The notes below the pieces were generated by a model. That model was given only the letters and a program-made list of their open reading frames with translations. It had not been told where the DNA came from and made no database searches. DNA of 64,000 nucleotides from Catellatospora coxensis (GTDB lineage Bacteria; Actinomycetota; Actinomycetes; Mycobacteriales; Micromonosporaceae), in the NCBI RefSeq assembly GCF_016862635.1, contig NZ_BONI01000006.1, positions 124,001-188,000 on the forward strand, in the 5' to 3' direction. Positions 33,828 through 42,245 of this stretch are shown in pieces; position 1 is the stretch's first letter; each line of letters opens with the position of its first letter. Made by a program: the position numbers and the translations under genes.

Positions 33828-33969
33828 CGCCACCTCCTGGACCAGGCCCGGCGGGGCCGTCCTGCCGGCTCGACCCTACCGACGAGTTTCGATCTCCGTC
33901 CATACCGGCCGATCGGATGATCGCGCTCGACACCTTCCCGGGCCGCCGGTGCGGCCATAACATCAGCGG

Positions 33970-34953
33970 GTGAGGTTGGAGCTGCGGCACCTGCGGGTGG
34001 TCTGCGCGATAGCCGACGCCGGCAGCGTGACCAAGGCGGCGGCGGTCCTCGGCCTGGCCGCGCCCGCGCTCACCACCCAGTTGCAGCGCATCGAGCAGGC
34101 CTTCGGCGGCCGGCTGTTCGAACGTGACCGCCGCGGCGCCCGCCCGACCCCGCTCGGCGAGCTGGTGCTGGCCCGCGCCCGGGTGCTGCTGCCCGCGGTG
34201 CAGGGATTGCAGGACGAGGCGACCCGGTTCGCCGGGCTGGCCCGCGACTCGGGCGGCGACGGGCTGCCCGGGTACCGGATCGGCGCGGTGAACGGCCCGC
34301 TCATCGGCGGCGTGGTGCACCGGCTGGCCGCCGCGCAGCCCAGCGCGCAGCTGAGCACGTACCCGTCGTGGTCGTCGGCGGAGCTGGCGGCGATGCTGGC
34401 CGACGCCCGGCTCGACTTCGCGTTCATCGGTGCCTGCGGCGAGGCCACCCCGCCCGACGACGGCCGCCTGAGCTGGCACACCGTCGCCATAGCACCGGTG
34501 TTCGTGCTGCTGCCCGCCTCCCACCCGTACGCCGACGCCGACGAGATCGAGCTCGCCGACCTGGCCGGCTCCCGCTGGGCGGCGACTCCCGGCGACGGCT
34601 GCTTCGCCGACTGCTTCGCCGCCGCCTGCGCCCGCGCCGGCTTCACCCCCAGCCCGATCCACGAGAGCGACCTCGGCGGCTGCTCCGACCTGGTCCGCGG
34701 CGGCAGCGTGGTGGCCCTGTGCCAGCCCACCTTCCGCGAGATCGCCGGCGTACGCACCGTCCCCCTCGCCGGCACCCCCCTGCGCTGGCGCCACCTCCTC
34801 GGCTGGCACCCCGACTCCCCCGCCGCCCGCGTGGCCCCCCGCCTGATCCGCTACGCCGAAGAGTCCTACACCGACGCCACCACCCAATCCCCCGCCTACA
34901 CCCGCTGGCTGACCCACCACCCCCACCCCACCACCCCCACCTCCCCGCGTTGA
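33970..34953 (+). CDS. LysR-family transcriptional regulator
   Basis: A 327-residue LysR regulator. The N-terminal winged helix-turn-helix is ELRHLRVVCAIADAGSVTKA followed by LAAPALTTQLQRIEQAFGG (residues 4-47); a two-lobed inducer domain follows. The GTG start at 33970 lies 6 bp after a TAACAT -10 box (33958-33963), suggesting a leaderless message. The divergent neighbour is the MFS transporter, 142 bp away, so control of that transporter is plausible. The TGA stop lies inside palindrome C2. Confidence 0.9.
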   Translation: MRLELRHLRVVCAIADAGSVTKAAAVLGLAAPALTTQLQRIEQAFGGRLFERDRRGARPTPLGELVLARARVLLPAVQGLQDEATRFAGLARDSGGDGLPGYRIGAVNGPLIGGVVHRLAAAQPSAQLSTYPSWSSAELAAMLADARLDFAFIGACGEATPPDDGRLSWHTVAIAPVFVLLPASHPYADADEIELADLAGSRWAATPGDGCFADCFAAACARAGFTPSPIHESDLGGCSDLVRGGSVVALCQPTFREIAGVRTVPLAGTPLRWRHLLGWHPDSPAARVAPRLIRYAEESYTDATTQSPAYTRWLTHHPHPTTPTSPR

Positions 34954-35010
34954 TCATGAACTTATGGGCAGGTTCGACGGCGTGTCACCGCCACAACTTC
35001 ATGATCATCC
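34947..35010 (+). repeat. Palindrome family C, copy 2
   Basis: About 64 bp. It begins GCGTTGATCATGAACTTATG and ends ACAACTTCATGATCATCC, with GGCGTGTC in the loop, matching copy 1. The TGA of the LysR gene is the TGA of the first arm, exactly as for the FAD reductase gene at copy 1. Confidence 0.85.
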
Positions 35011-35101
35011 AAACCGGTGGGAGCCCGGACAGGTAGCGCCGGGGCGGGATGGGATGACACGTTGATCCCACGAACGCCGTTAGCCTGGCTAAGCTCACAC
35101 G

Positions 35102-35644
35102 GTGCTCAGATTCCGTGCGCCGGTGACGGCGGTGCTCGCGGTGGTGACCATGTTCAGCCTGCAGGGCTGCATCGGCGTCGGCGACTCGTGGACCCGCGAC
35201 CAGGCCACGCCTGAGAGAGTCACCTCACCCGCCGCCGCCCGGCCCACCGGAAGCCCCGCCACCGCGGGCCCGGCCACCACCACGACGTCCGGCGGCGCGA
35301 CCATCAGCCGCGTGGAGTCCAATGTGGCCGCCGTCGGCAACCCGACCTGCGGCGGCGTGCCGCCGCAGACCGTCGCGGTGACCGCGGAGATCGCCGACGG
35401 CGGCACGCCGGTGACCGCCAAGGCGCGGTACACGATGACCGGCGGCGACTACACCGGCGAGGTCACGCTGACCCGCGACGCCACCATGGCCCGGTACACC
35501 GCGACCCTGCCCAAGCTGGAGAAGAAGCACTTCACCGGCGCGGCCACGAACATCTTCGTCACGGTGACCATCCAGGGCGCCACCGCCCAGCAGGGCTTCA
35601 CCTCCATCACCGTCACCCCCTGCGGCGGCAGCACCCGAGCCTGA
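35102..35644 (+). CDS. Putative lipoprotein of unknown function
   Basis: A 180-residue protein with a signal peptide ending in the lipobox SLQGC (C23), a Thr/Pro/Ala-rich linker and a C-terminal domain of about 110 residues that looks like an immunoglobulin-like beta-sandwich (VAVTAEIADGGTPVTAKARY, then TATLPKLEKKHFTG). It should sit on the outer face of the membrane. No family is recognised. The GTG at 35102 follows a TAAGCT -10 box (35090-35095) by 6 bp. Confidence 0.75.
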   Translation: MLRFRAPVTAVLAVVTMFSLQGCIGVGDSWTRDQATPERVTSPAAARPTGSPATAGPATTTTSGGATISRVESNVAAVGNPTCGGVPPQTVAVTAEIADGGTPVTAKARYTMTGGDYTGEVTLTRDATMARYTATLPKLEKKHFTGAATNIFVTVTIQGATAQQGFTSITVTPCGGSTRA

Positions 35645-35705
35645 CCAGATACCGCCTCGCGGCCCGCCGAGCACGTCCGGCGCGGTGCCGGGCGACCGGC
35701 GCGGC

Positions 35706-36515
35706 TCAGCGAGAGACCGACGGCAGGCGGCGCAGGAAGTGCCGATCCGCCGGCGCGATGTCGGCCACCGGGCGGCTCGCCGCGAGCACCACGTCCAGCG
35801 CCCCGTCCGGGTCGGCCGCGTAGTGCCCGCTCGCCCACGCAGCGTTCGCCTCGATCACCGCCCACTCCGGACGCCCGGTCGCCGGGTCCGCGAGCAGCCC
35901 GACGTCGATCACCACCGCGCTCGGCAGCTCGGGCATCCCCGCGGCGAACAGCCCCGCCGCGAATGCCGATGCCTCCGCACACCGCGCGTCCTCCGCGGAC
36001 GTGGCGAGGTCCAGCTCGCCGCCCACGGCATACCTGCTCGCGGCGAGCACCCGGCCCGCCGCCACGAACAGGCGGAACTCCACCTCGAACGCCACCACGT
36101 CGCTGATCAGCACCGCGGTGCCGTCCTCCAGCACGTCCGTGCCGGGCAGGTCCGCCCCGGACGGGTACACCCTCGCCGGGAAGCTCTTGTCGTCCGGCGG
36201 TTTCACGAACGCGGGCCGGTCCAGCAGGCGCGCCTGCGCGAGCGTGGTGAAGACGATGTCGCGGCGGGTCGCCTCGCGCGGCAGCCGGGCCAGCCAGTCC
36301 TGATCCGGTTCCAGCAGCCCCGCGCCGAGCTCCGCACCGACCGCGTCGGCGAACAGCGGCCCGGCGTAGAGGTGCGCCCCGGGGTGGCCCGCCAGGTGCT
36401 CGGGCAGCCGCCAGGTGTGCAGGGTCTCGACACGCATGCCGCGCCGGCGCGCGGCGTCCGCGAAGGCCAGCCCGGTCTCGGTCACCCGCGGCGGCAGGAT
36501 CAGCACTCGTTCCAC
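35706..36515 (-). CDS. ATP-grasp domain protein (DUF4343-like)
   Basis: A 269-residue protein with a compact ATP-grasp fold: DRPAFVKPPDDKSFPARVY (about 98-117, lid lysines), a central EVEFRLFVAAGRVLAASRY (about 144-162), and the metal-binding end VVIDVGLLADPATGRPEWAV followed by VIEANAAWASG. It may ligate a small carboxylate; the substrate is unknown. The GTG start at 36515 has no strong ribosome binding site. The 115-bp gap to the next gene shows no clear structure. Confidence 0.75.
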   Translation of the reverse strand: MERVLILPPRVTETGLAFADAARRRGMRVETLHTWRLPEHLAGHPGAHLYAGPLFADAVGAELGAGLLEPDQDWLARLPREATRRDIVFTTLAQARLLDRPAFVKPPDDKSFPARVYPSGADLPGTDVLEDGTAVLISDVVAFEVEFRLFVAAGRVLAASRYAVGGELDLATSAEDARCAEASAFAAGLFAAGMPELPSAVVIDVGLLADPATGRPEWAVIEANAAWASGHYAADPDGALDVVLAASRPVADIAPADRHFLRRLPSVSR

Positions 36516-36630
36516 GCCGCGCCATGCTGCCAGCCTGGGCGGTGCGGGACCAACCCGATTCCCGTTCGCCGCCGCACTGCCACCCGGGGTTCGACCAGCT
36601 CGGGCGAGAGCGGTCCGCCGCCGGGCCGGG

Positions 36631-37131
36631 TCAGGCCGCTTGCGCGGCGGCGGGCGTACGCCCCCGCCGGATCGCCCCCGCCCCCGGCCGGGTCACCACC
36701 TCCCGCGGCGAGCCCACCTCGTGCCCGTCCGCGCAGGCCAGCGACACGTGCACGGGCGACCCGCAGTCCCGGTGCACCATGTCCACCGGCGGCCCCGCCG
36801 GATCGGCCAGATACCGGTCACCCCACTCCCGTACGGCGACCAGCACCGGATACAGGTCGAAGCCCTTCTCGGTCAACCGGTACTCATGCCGCTCGCGCTC
36901 GCCCGGCTCCCGGTACGGCACCCGGCGCAGCACACCCTGCTCGACCAGCATGGCGAGCCGGTTGGCCAGCACCTGCCGGGGCATGCCGCTGTGCTCGCGC
37001 ATGTCCTCGAAGCGGCGGATGCCGTTGAAGACCTCCCGCAGCACCACCAGGGTCCACCGCTCGCCGAGCACGGCCATGGCCCGGGCGACGGTGCAGTTCT
37101 CGGCCGACCAGTCGAGTGCGCTAGGTCTCAC
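36631..37131 (-). CDS. HxlR-family winged-helix regulator
   Basis: A 166-residue regulator with the HxlR fold: NCTVARAMAVLGERWTLVVL (residues 12-31), GIRRFEDMREHSGMPRQVLA, and YREPGERERHEYRLTEKG in the wing. The C-terminal 50 residues contain a Cys pair (HRDCGSPVHVSLACADGHE) that could be redox-active or bind metal. The GTG at 37131 follows a TAGCCT -10 box (37138-37143) by 6 bp. It is divergent from a thioesterase gene, which it probably controls through the inverted repeats in the 55-bp gap. Confidence 0.9.
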   Translation of the reverse strand: MRPSALDWSAENCTVARAMAVLGERWTLVVLREVFNGIRRFEDMREHSGMPRQVLANRLAMLVEQGVLRRVPYREPGERERHEYRLTEKGFDLYPVLVAVREWGDRYLADPAGPPVDMVHRDCGSPVHVSLACADGHEVGSPREVVTRPGAGAIRRGRTPAAAQAA

Positions 37132-37143
37132 CCCACCAGGCTA

Positions 37144-37185
37144 AGTCTCGTTGACAGACTCAGCAACCGCCTGCGAGGCTGAGTC
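37144..37185. promoter_or_regulatory. Inverted repeats between hxlR-type and thioesterase genes
   Basis: GACTCAG (37157-37163) pairs with CTGAGTC (37179-37185), and AGTCT (37144-37148) pairs with AGACT (37156-37160), all within the divergent 55-bp gap. They are good candidates for HxlR binding sites. TTGACA at 37151-37156 may be a -35 box. Confidence 0.5.
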
Positions 37186-37186
37186 C

Positions 37187-37714
37187 ATGACCCAGACCCA
37201 GACCGAGCCGACAGCGCCCCTGGCGGCCGCGGAGCGCACGCGCACCTTCTCCTGGTCCGACCCGCGCCGCAACGCCGCCGAGCTGGGCCGGTTCAGCGGC
37301 CTGGAGCTGCTGCAGGCGATGTCGCGCGGCGAGCTCCCGGCCCCGCCGGTGATGCACCTGCTCGGCATGGACGGCCTGGAGGCCGAGGAGGGCCGCGTCG
37401 TGGTCACCATGCGCGCCCAGGAGTTCCACTACAACCCGCTCGGCGGCGTGCACGGCGGCATCCTGGCCACCCTGCTCGACACGGCCGCCGCCTGCGCCGT
37501 GCACAGCACGCTGCCCGCCGGCACCGCCTACACCTCACTCGACCTGACCACGAAGTTCCTCCGTCCGGTCAGCGTCGACTCCGGCCTGCTGCGCTGCGAG
37601 GGCACCGTCATCTCCCGCGGCCGCCGCACCGCCCTCGCCCAGTCCCAGCTCACCGACGACCGGGGCCGCCTCCTCGCCCACGCCACCTCCTCCTGCCTCA
37701 TCTTCGAGGCGTAA
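37187..37714 (+). CDS. PaaI-type hotdog-fold thioesterase
   Basis: A 175-residue thioesterase of the hotdog superfamily. The core motif is HYNPLGGVHGGILATLLDTA (about residues 85-104), where the conserved Asn, Gly-Gly and Asp/Glu-side residues form the active site, followed by YTSLDLTTKFLRPVS. It hydrolyses an acyl-CoA thioester; the substrate is unknown. I chose ATG 37187; an upstream ATG/GTG at 37151 would cover the regulatory gap. The gene is divergent from the HxlR regulator and ends 5 bp before element A5. Confidence 0.87.
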   Translation: MTQTQTEPTAPLAAAERTRTFSWSDPRRNAAELGRFSGLELLQAMSRGELPAPPVMHLLGMDGLEAEEGRVVVTMRAQEFHYNPLGGVHGGILATLLDTAAACAVHSTLPAGTAYTSLDLTTKFLRPVSVDSGLLRCEGTVISRGRRTALAQSQLTDDRGRLLAHATSSCLIFEA

Positions 37715-37718
37715 GGAC

Positions 37719-37775
37719 AAAGGAAGGGCACCTGCACATCGCGATAGGTAGCGCAAGGGCACCTTCTTAACGCGG
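37719..37775 (+). repeat. 31-bp-register element A5 (direct type, decayed)
   Basis: Half-sites at 37723-37735 (one mismatch at the end) and 37754-37766 (first base changed), starts 31 bp apart, same orientation. It begins 5 bp after the thioesterase stop, in sense orientation. Confidence 0.8.
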
Positions 37776-37970
37776 CCCCAGCGTTCACCTGCGGCGATGA
37801 CCCAGCCGCCGTGGCCGCACACCCGCCGCCCGTGACGCCGTCCGCGTCACGGGCGAGGTGACGGCGTACCCCCCGAAGGTCCGTTGAGGCGCACCCCATC
37901 GGCTTGGAACCATGTCCATCAATCGATGCGCGATCCGTCCCACCGGGCGGAGCTCATCAGGGGAGGACAT

Positions 37971-38969
37971 GTGAGGGCCACCAGAATCGTCCTGGCGATC
38001 GCGACCGCCGCCACCGTGGCAGCCGGCCTCGTCGGGATCACCGCACCCGCCCAGGCGGCGCCGTCCCACGTGGACGGCGTCGCGCTCGCCGCCTCGCTGG
38101 GCGACGACCGCAGCGCCGGCAGCTATGTCGACACCGCCGGGCGCACCGTCGTCAACGTCACCGACGCCGCGGCCGCCGACGCGGTACGCGCCACCGGCGC
38201 GCAGGCGCGCCTCGTCACCCGCAGCACCCGGCAGCTCGACCGGCTCCTGGCGGCGCTGGACCGCGGCCTGGTCGGCACCGCCTGGTCGGTCGACCCGGTG
38301 AGCAACCAGATCGTCGTGGACGTCGACAGCACCGTCACCGGCGCGCGCTACACGGGCCTCGCGCAGGCGGTCGCCCGTTCCGGCGGCGCGGCCCGGCTGC
38401 AGGCGGTCGCCGGGCGGCTCACCCCGACCATCGGGGCCGGCGACGCGATCTACGGCGGCGGATACCGCTGCTCGCTCGGGTTCAACGTGCGCAACGGCAG
38501 CACGTACTACTTCCTGACCGCCGGGCACTGCACCGACCTGGCCAGCGAGTGGTTCGCCAACGCCACCCACACCACCAAGCTCGGCGACCGGACCGGCACC
38601 AGCTTCCCGGGCAACGACTACGGCATCGTGCGGTACACCAACACGTCCGTCACCAAGACCGGCGGCTTCAGCTCCGCCGCGAACCCGGTGGTCGGCCAGT
38701 CGGCGACCCGCCGCGGCAGCACCACCGGCACCCGCTCGGGCACGGTGACCGGCCTGAACGCGACCGTGCACTACGCCGAGGGCACCGTCAAGGGCATGAT
38801 CCGCACCGACATCTGCGCCGAGGGCGGCGACAGCGGCGGCCCGCTCTACTCCGGCAGCACCGCGCTCGGCCTCACGTCCGGCGGCTCGGGCAACTGCCGG
38901 ACCGGCGGCATCACCTACTTCCAGCCCGTGGTGGAGGCGCTCGGCAAGTACAACGTCTCCGTCTACTGA
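37971..38969 (+). CDS. Secreted S1 serine protease with pro-domain (streptogrisin type)
   Basis: A 332-residue extracellular protease. The signal peptide ends at AQA (residue 29); a pro-domain of about 125 residues follows ([20 protein letters not shown]), then the chymotrypsin-like domain. The catalytic triad is H186 in LTAGHC, D216 in GNDYGIV and S288 in GGDSGGP, with disulfide partners C167/C187 and C282/C309 likely. The GTG at 37971 with GGGGAGG upstream is preferred over longer starts. The mature enzyme resembles streptogrisins and alpha-lytic protease, which cut after specific hydrophobic or acidic residues. Confidence 0.93.
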   Translation: MRATRIVLAIATAATVAAGLVGITAPAQAAPSHVDGVALAASLGDDRSAGSYVDTAGRTVVNVTDAAAADAVRATGAQARLVTRSTRQLDRLLAALDRGLVGTAWSVDPVSNQIVVDVDSTVTGARYTGLAQAVARSGGAARLQAVAGRLTPTIGAGDAIYGGGYRCSLGFNVRNGSTYYFLTAGHCTDLASEWFANATHTTKLGDRTGTSFPGNDYGIVRYTNTSVTKTGGFSSAANPVVGQSATRRGSTTGTRSGTVTGLNATVHYAEGTVKGMIRTDICAEGGDSGGPLYSGSTALGLTSGGSGNCRTGGITYFQPVVEALGKYNVSVY

Positions 38970-38981
38970 CCGCCGAACGCG

Positions 38982-39034
38982 GCGATCCCGCACGGGCCGG
39001 TCGACACGTCGTCGTCCGCTCCGTGCGGGATCGC
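38982..39034. terminator. 14-bp hairpin between convergent genes
   Basis: GCGATCCCGCACGG (38982-38995) pairs perfectly with CCGTGCGGGATCGC (39021-39034) around a 25-nt loop. It lies between the protease and GH1 stops and can serve both. Confidence 0.75.
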
Positions 39035-39043
39035 GCCCGCGCC

Positions 39044-40438
39044 TCAGAGCGTGTTGGCCCGGGTCACGTCGCGGTACCAGAGCGCCGAGTCCTTCGGGTA
39101 GCGGCGCTGGGTCTCGTAGTCGACGTACACCAGACCGAAGCGCTTGTCGTAGCCGAACGCCCACTCGAAGTTGTCCAGCAGCGACCACGCCAGGTAGCCC
39201 CGCACGTCCGCGCCCCCGGACAGCGCCGCGTGGACCGCGCGCAGGTGGCCGTCGAGGTACGCGATGCGCTCCGGGTCGGCCACCCGGTCCCCGGCCCGCG
39301 CGTCGGCGTACGCCGCGCCGTTCTCGGTCACCATCAGCGGCGTGCCCGGGTACTCCCGGGACAGCCGCAGCAGCAGGTCGGACAGGCCGCTCGGGTCGAC
39401 CGTCCAGCCCATGTCGGTGACCGGGCCGGGCTGCGGCAGGAACGCCACCCCCTCGCTGCCCGGGTACATCGGGTGCGCCGCCGCGCCGACCTGGGCCCGT
39501 ACCAGGGCGGGCTGGTAGTAGTTGATGCCCAACAGGTCGATCGGCGCGCCGATGACGGCGAGGTCCCCGTCGGCGATCGCGTCCGCGGCCCCGAACCGCT
39601 CGAACAGCCCCAGCATGTCCAGCGGGTACCGGCCGCGCAGCACCGGGTCCAGGAAGATCCGGTTGAGCACCCCGTCGACGCGCCAGGCCGCCGCCACGTC
39701 GTGCGGGTCGCCCGGGTCGTCGGGGCTGACCCGGGCCAGGTTCACGGTGAGCGACAGCTCCCGTACGCCCGCCGCGCGCAGCGCCTGCGCGGCCAGCCCG
39801 TGCCCGAGCAGCAGATGGTGCGCGGCCCGAAAGGCCTGCCGGTTGTCGGTGTGCCCCGGCGCGTGGTCGCCGCTGGCGTACCCGAGGAACGCCGCGACCC
39901 ACGGCTCGTTCAGCGTGGTCCAGGTGCCGACCCGGTCCGCGAGCCGGGACGCGGTCACCGCGGCGTACTCGCCGAAGTACGCCGCGGTGTCCCGGTCCCC
40001 CCAGCCGCCCCGCCCGTGGGACTGCAGCGCGAGCGGCAGATCCCAGTGGTAGAGCGTCACCATCGGCTCGATCCCGTGCGCCAGCAGCTCGTCCACCAGC
40101 CGGTCATAGAAGTCCAGCCCGCGTACGTTGACCGGCCCGGTCCCGTCGGGTTTGACCCGCGGCCACGCGATCGAGAACCGGTACGTGCCGATGCCCAGCT
40201 CGGCCATCAGCGCGACGTCCTCGCGGTAGCGCCGGTAGTGGTCGCACGCGACGTCCCCGGTATGCCCGGCGAACACCCGCCCGTCCCGGCGCGCGAAGCT
40301 GTCCCAGATGGACGGCCCGCGCCCGTCCTCGGCCGCGGCCCCTTCGATCTGGTACGCCGCCGTCGCGGCCCCCCACCGGAAGCCCTCCGGGAATTGCAGC
40401 GTCTCCGCCGCCACCTCGGCCTGTGCCATCTGGCTCAT
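39044..40438 (-). CDS. bglC: GH1 beta-glucosidase
   Basis: A 464-residue cytoplasmic GH1 enzyme. The acid/base is E178 in TLNEPW and the nucleophile E372 in [19 protein letters not shown] near the start and the substrate-binding [12 protein letters not shown] are also intact. It should hydrolyse cellobiose and short cello-oligosaccharides brought in by the adjacent importer. The ATG overlaps the stop of the upstream permease gene by 4 bp (ATGA). Its place at the end of a binding protein, permease, permease operon matches cebEFG-bglC of Streptomyces, the basis for the symbol. Confidence 0.93.
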   Translation of the reverse strand: MSQMAQAEVAAETLQFPEGFRWGAATAAYQIEGAAAEDGRGPSIWDSFARRDGRVFAGHTGDVACDHYRRYREDVALMAELGIGTYRFSIAWPRVKPDGTGPVNVRGLDFYDRLVDELLAHGIEPMVTLYHWDLPLALQSHGRGGWGDRDTAAYFGEYAAVTASRLADRVGTWTTLNEPWVAAFLGYASGDHAPGHTDNRQAFRAAHHLLLGHGLAAQALRAAGVRELSLTVNLARVSPDDPGDPHDVAAAWRVDGVLNRIFLDPVLRGRYPLDMLGLFERFGAADAIADGDLAVIGAPIDLLGINYYQPALVRAQVGAAAHPMYPGSEGVAFLPQPGPVTDMGWTVDPSGLSDLLLRLSREYPGTPLMVTENGAAYADARAGDRVADPERIAYLDGHLRAVHAALSGGADVRGYLAWSLLDNFEWAFGYDKRFGLVYVDYETQRRYPKDSALWYRDVTRANTL

Positions 40439-41247
40439 CCCTTCACCGCGCCCTGCATGATGCCGCCGATCAGCTGCTTGCCGAGCAGGCCGAACACGAG
40501 CAGCAGCGGCAGCGTGGCCAGCATCGTGCCGGTCAGCGCCAGCGAGTAGTCCTGCACGTAGCCGGCCCGCAGCTGGGACAGCGCGACCTGGACCGTCTGG
40601 TTCTCCGGCGAGGCCAGCACGACCAGCGGCCAGAGGTAGTCGTTCCAGACGTTGAGGAAGGTCAGCATGCCGAGCACGGCCGCGGCGGGCCGGGCCACCG
40701 GCAGCACCACGTGCCAGAACAGCCGGTGGGTGGCCGCGCCGTCGATGCGCCCGGCCTCCAGCAGCTCGGTCGGCAGCGCCTCGGACAGGTACTGCGTCAT
40801 GAAGAACACACCGAACGCGTTGACCAGGGCGGGCACCGTCACCGCGAGCAGCGTGTCGTGCCACTCCAGCTTGGTGACCAGCATGAACAGCGGGATGATG
40901 CCGAGCTGCATCGGCACCATCATGGTGCCGACCACGGTGAGCAGCAGCGCGGTGCGCCCCTTGAACTTCAGCTTCGCGAACGCGAACCCGGCCAGCGTCG
41001 AGAACAGCACCACCGAGGCGGTGTTGACGCCCGACACGATCACCGAGTTGAGCAGCGCCTGGTCGAACGGCACGGTCTCGAACACGCGCTTGATGTTCTC
41101 GATCAGGTTGGCGCCCGGCAGCACCGGCGGCGGCACCTGCGAGAGTGCGGAGTTGTCCTGGCTGGCCACGACGACGCTGAAGTACAGCGGGAACGCGGTC
41201 AGCATCAGGACCCCGGTCAGCGTCAGGTAGACGAGTCTGCGTGTCAT
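40435..41247 (-). CDS. cebG: Cellobiose-type ABC permease CebG
   Basis: A 270-residue MalG-type permease with six transmembrane helices and the EAA loop [20 protein letters not shown]. It overlaps both neighbours by 4 bp (ATGA at 40435-40438 and 41244-41247), so it is translationally coupled on both sides. The motif [15 protein letters not shown] matches the paralogue at 11899-12774. No ATPase is encoded here. Confidence 0.9.
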   Translation of the reverse strand: MTRRLVYLTLTGVLMLTAFPLYFSVVVASQDNSALSQVPPPVLPGANLIENIKRVFETVPFDQALLNSVIVSGVNTASVVLFSTLAGFAFAKLKFKGRTALLLTVVGTMMVPMQLGIIPLFMLVTKLEWHDTLLAVTVPALVNAFGVFFMTQYLSEALPTELLEAGRIDGAATHRLFWHVVLPVARPAAAVLGMLTFLNVWNDYLWPLVVLASPENQTVQVALSQLRAGYVQDYSLALTGTMLATLPLLLVFGLLGKQLIGGIMQGAVKG

Positions 41248-42155
41248 CGGGAGCTCCGGATCCGGCGCGTGATCAGGTAGTTGACGGCGGCGGCGAGCAC
41301 GATCAGCCCGAACATCACCCAGGCGGTGGCCGAGGCGTAGCCGAACTCGAAGCCCCGGTTGAAGCCGTGCTCGTACATGTAGAGGGTCAGGGTCTGGAAC
41401 TGCCGGTCGGGGCCGCCGATGATGCCGTTGGGCCCGCCTCCGGCGAACAGCTGCGGCTCGGCGAAGACCTGCAGGCCGTAGATCGTCGACACGATGACCA
41501 CGAAGATGATGGTGGGCCGGATCGACGGGATGGTGATCTTCCGGAGCTGCTGGCCGGCGGTGGCCCCGTCGAGGGTGGCCGACTCGTACAGCTCCTTGGG
41601 CACGGCCTGCATCGCGGCCAGGAAGATCAGCGCGTTGTAGCCGGTCCACCGCCACGTGATCATCGCGGCGATGGCCACGTGCGAGGACGCGACCCCCGCC
41701 TGCCAGTCGATGCGCCCGAGGCCGAAGCTCTCCAGCAGCCAGTTGATCAGGCCGAAGTCGCGGCCGAACAGCTGGCTGAAGATGACCACGACCGCGACCA
41801 CGCTGGTGACGTTCGGCAGCAGCATGCCCAGCCGCCACAGCGTCTTGGCGCGCAGCGGCCGGTTCACCAGGTGCGCCAGGATCAACGCGAGGATCAGCTG
41901 CGGGATGGTGGACAGGGCCAGGATGGACAGGGTGTTGCGCAGGGCGTTCCAGAAGTACGGGTCGGCCAGCAGCTCGGAGTAGTTGCCCAGGCCCACGAAC
42001 GAGTGCTCGTCGGACAGCAGGCTCCAGTCGTGCAGCGACACCCAGGCGGTGTAGCCGAGCGGGAACAGGCCGAAGACCGCGAAGAGGATGAAGAACGGCG
42101 AGATGTAGACGTACGGGGACAGCTGCGTGTCCGCCTTGTAGAGCCAGGTGCGCAC
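41244..42155 (-). CDS. cebF: Cellobiose-type ABC permease CebF
   Basis: A 303-residue MalF-type permease with six helices and the EAA loop [20 protein letters not shown]. The GTG start at 42155 has a GGGGAG ribosome binding site that lies inside the sequence GGAGCGCTCC (42156-42165), so a repressor bound there would also cover the translation start region. The stop overlaps cebG by 4 bp. The closest relative in the window is the permease at 12785-13684. Confidence 0.9.
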   Translation of the reverse strand: MRTWLYKADTQLSPYVYISPFFILFAVFGLFPLGYTAWVSLHDWSLLSDEHSFVGLGNYSELLADPYFWNALRNTLSILALSTIPQLILALILAHLVNRPLRAKTLWRLGMLLPNVTSVVAVVVIFSQLFGRDFGLINWLLESFGLGRIDWQAGVASSHVAIAAMITWRWTGYNALIFLAAMQAVPKELYESATLDGATAGQQLRKITIPSIRPTIIFVVIVSTIYGLQVFAEPQLFAGGGPNGIIGGPDRQFQTLTLYMYEHGFNRGFEFGYASATAWVMFGLIVLAAAVNYLITRRIRSSR

Positions 42156-42165
42156 GGAGCGCTCC
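42156..42165. promoter_or_regulatory. Possible third CebR-type site, GGAGCGCTCC
   Basis: A perfect 10-bp palindrome with the same AGCGCT core as the sites at 43580-43594 and 43676-43689. It overlaps the cebF ribosome binding site. It may be a real operator or a chance result of a purine-rich ribosome binding site. Confidence 0.4.
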
Positions 42166-42187
42166 CCTTCCCTGAAGGGCCCGGTGA

Positions 42188-42216
42188 CCGGGCGGGCATC
42201 GATGTGCGCCGCCCGG
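42188..42216 (-). terminator. Intercistronic hairpin after cebE
   Basis: CCGGGCGG (42188-42195) pairs with CCGCCCGG (42209-42216). A second hairpin, GCCCGG/CCGGGC (42179-42193), shares bases 42188-42193 and cannot form at the same time. It sits between cebE and cebF, as in the first importer locus, and probably sets the ratio of binding protein to permease. Confidence 0.55.
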
Positions 42217-42245
42217 CCCCCGGAAATCGGTGGATGCTCTGCGCG

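Noticed and set aside
31645-34926. A 1093-codon minus-strand frame running across three genes
   Set aside because: It spans the MFS, TIGR03086 and LysR genes out of frame and has only low-complexity Gly/Arg/Ala sequence.
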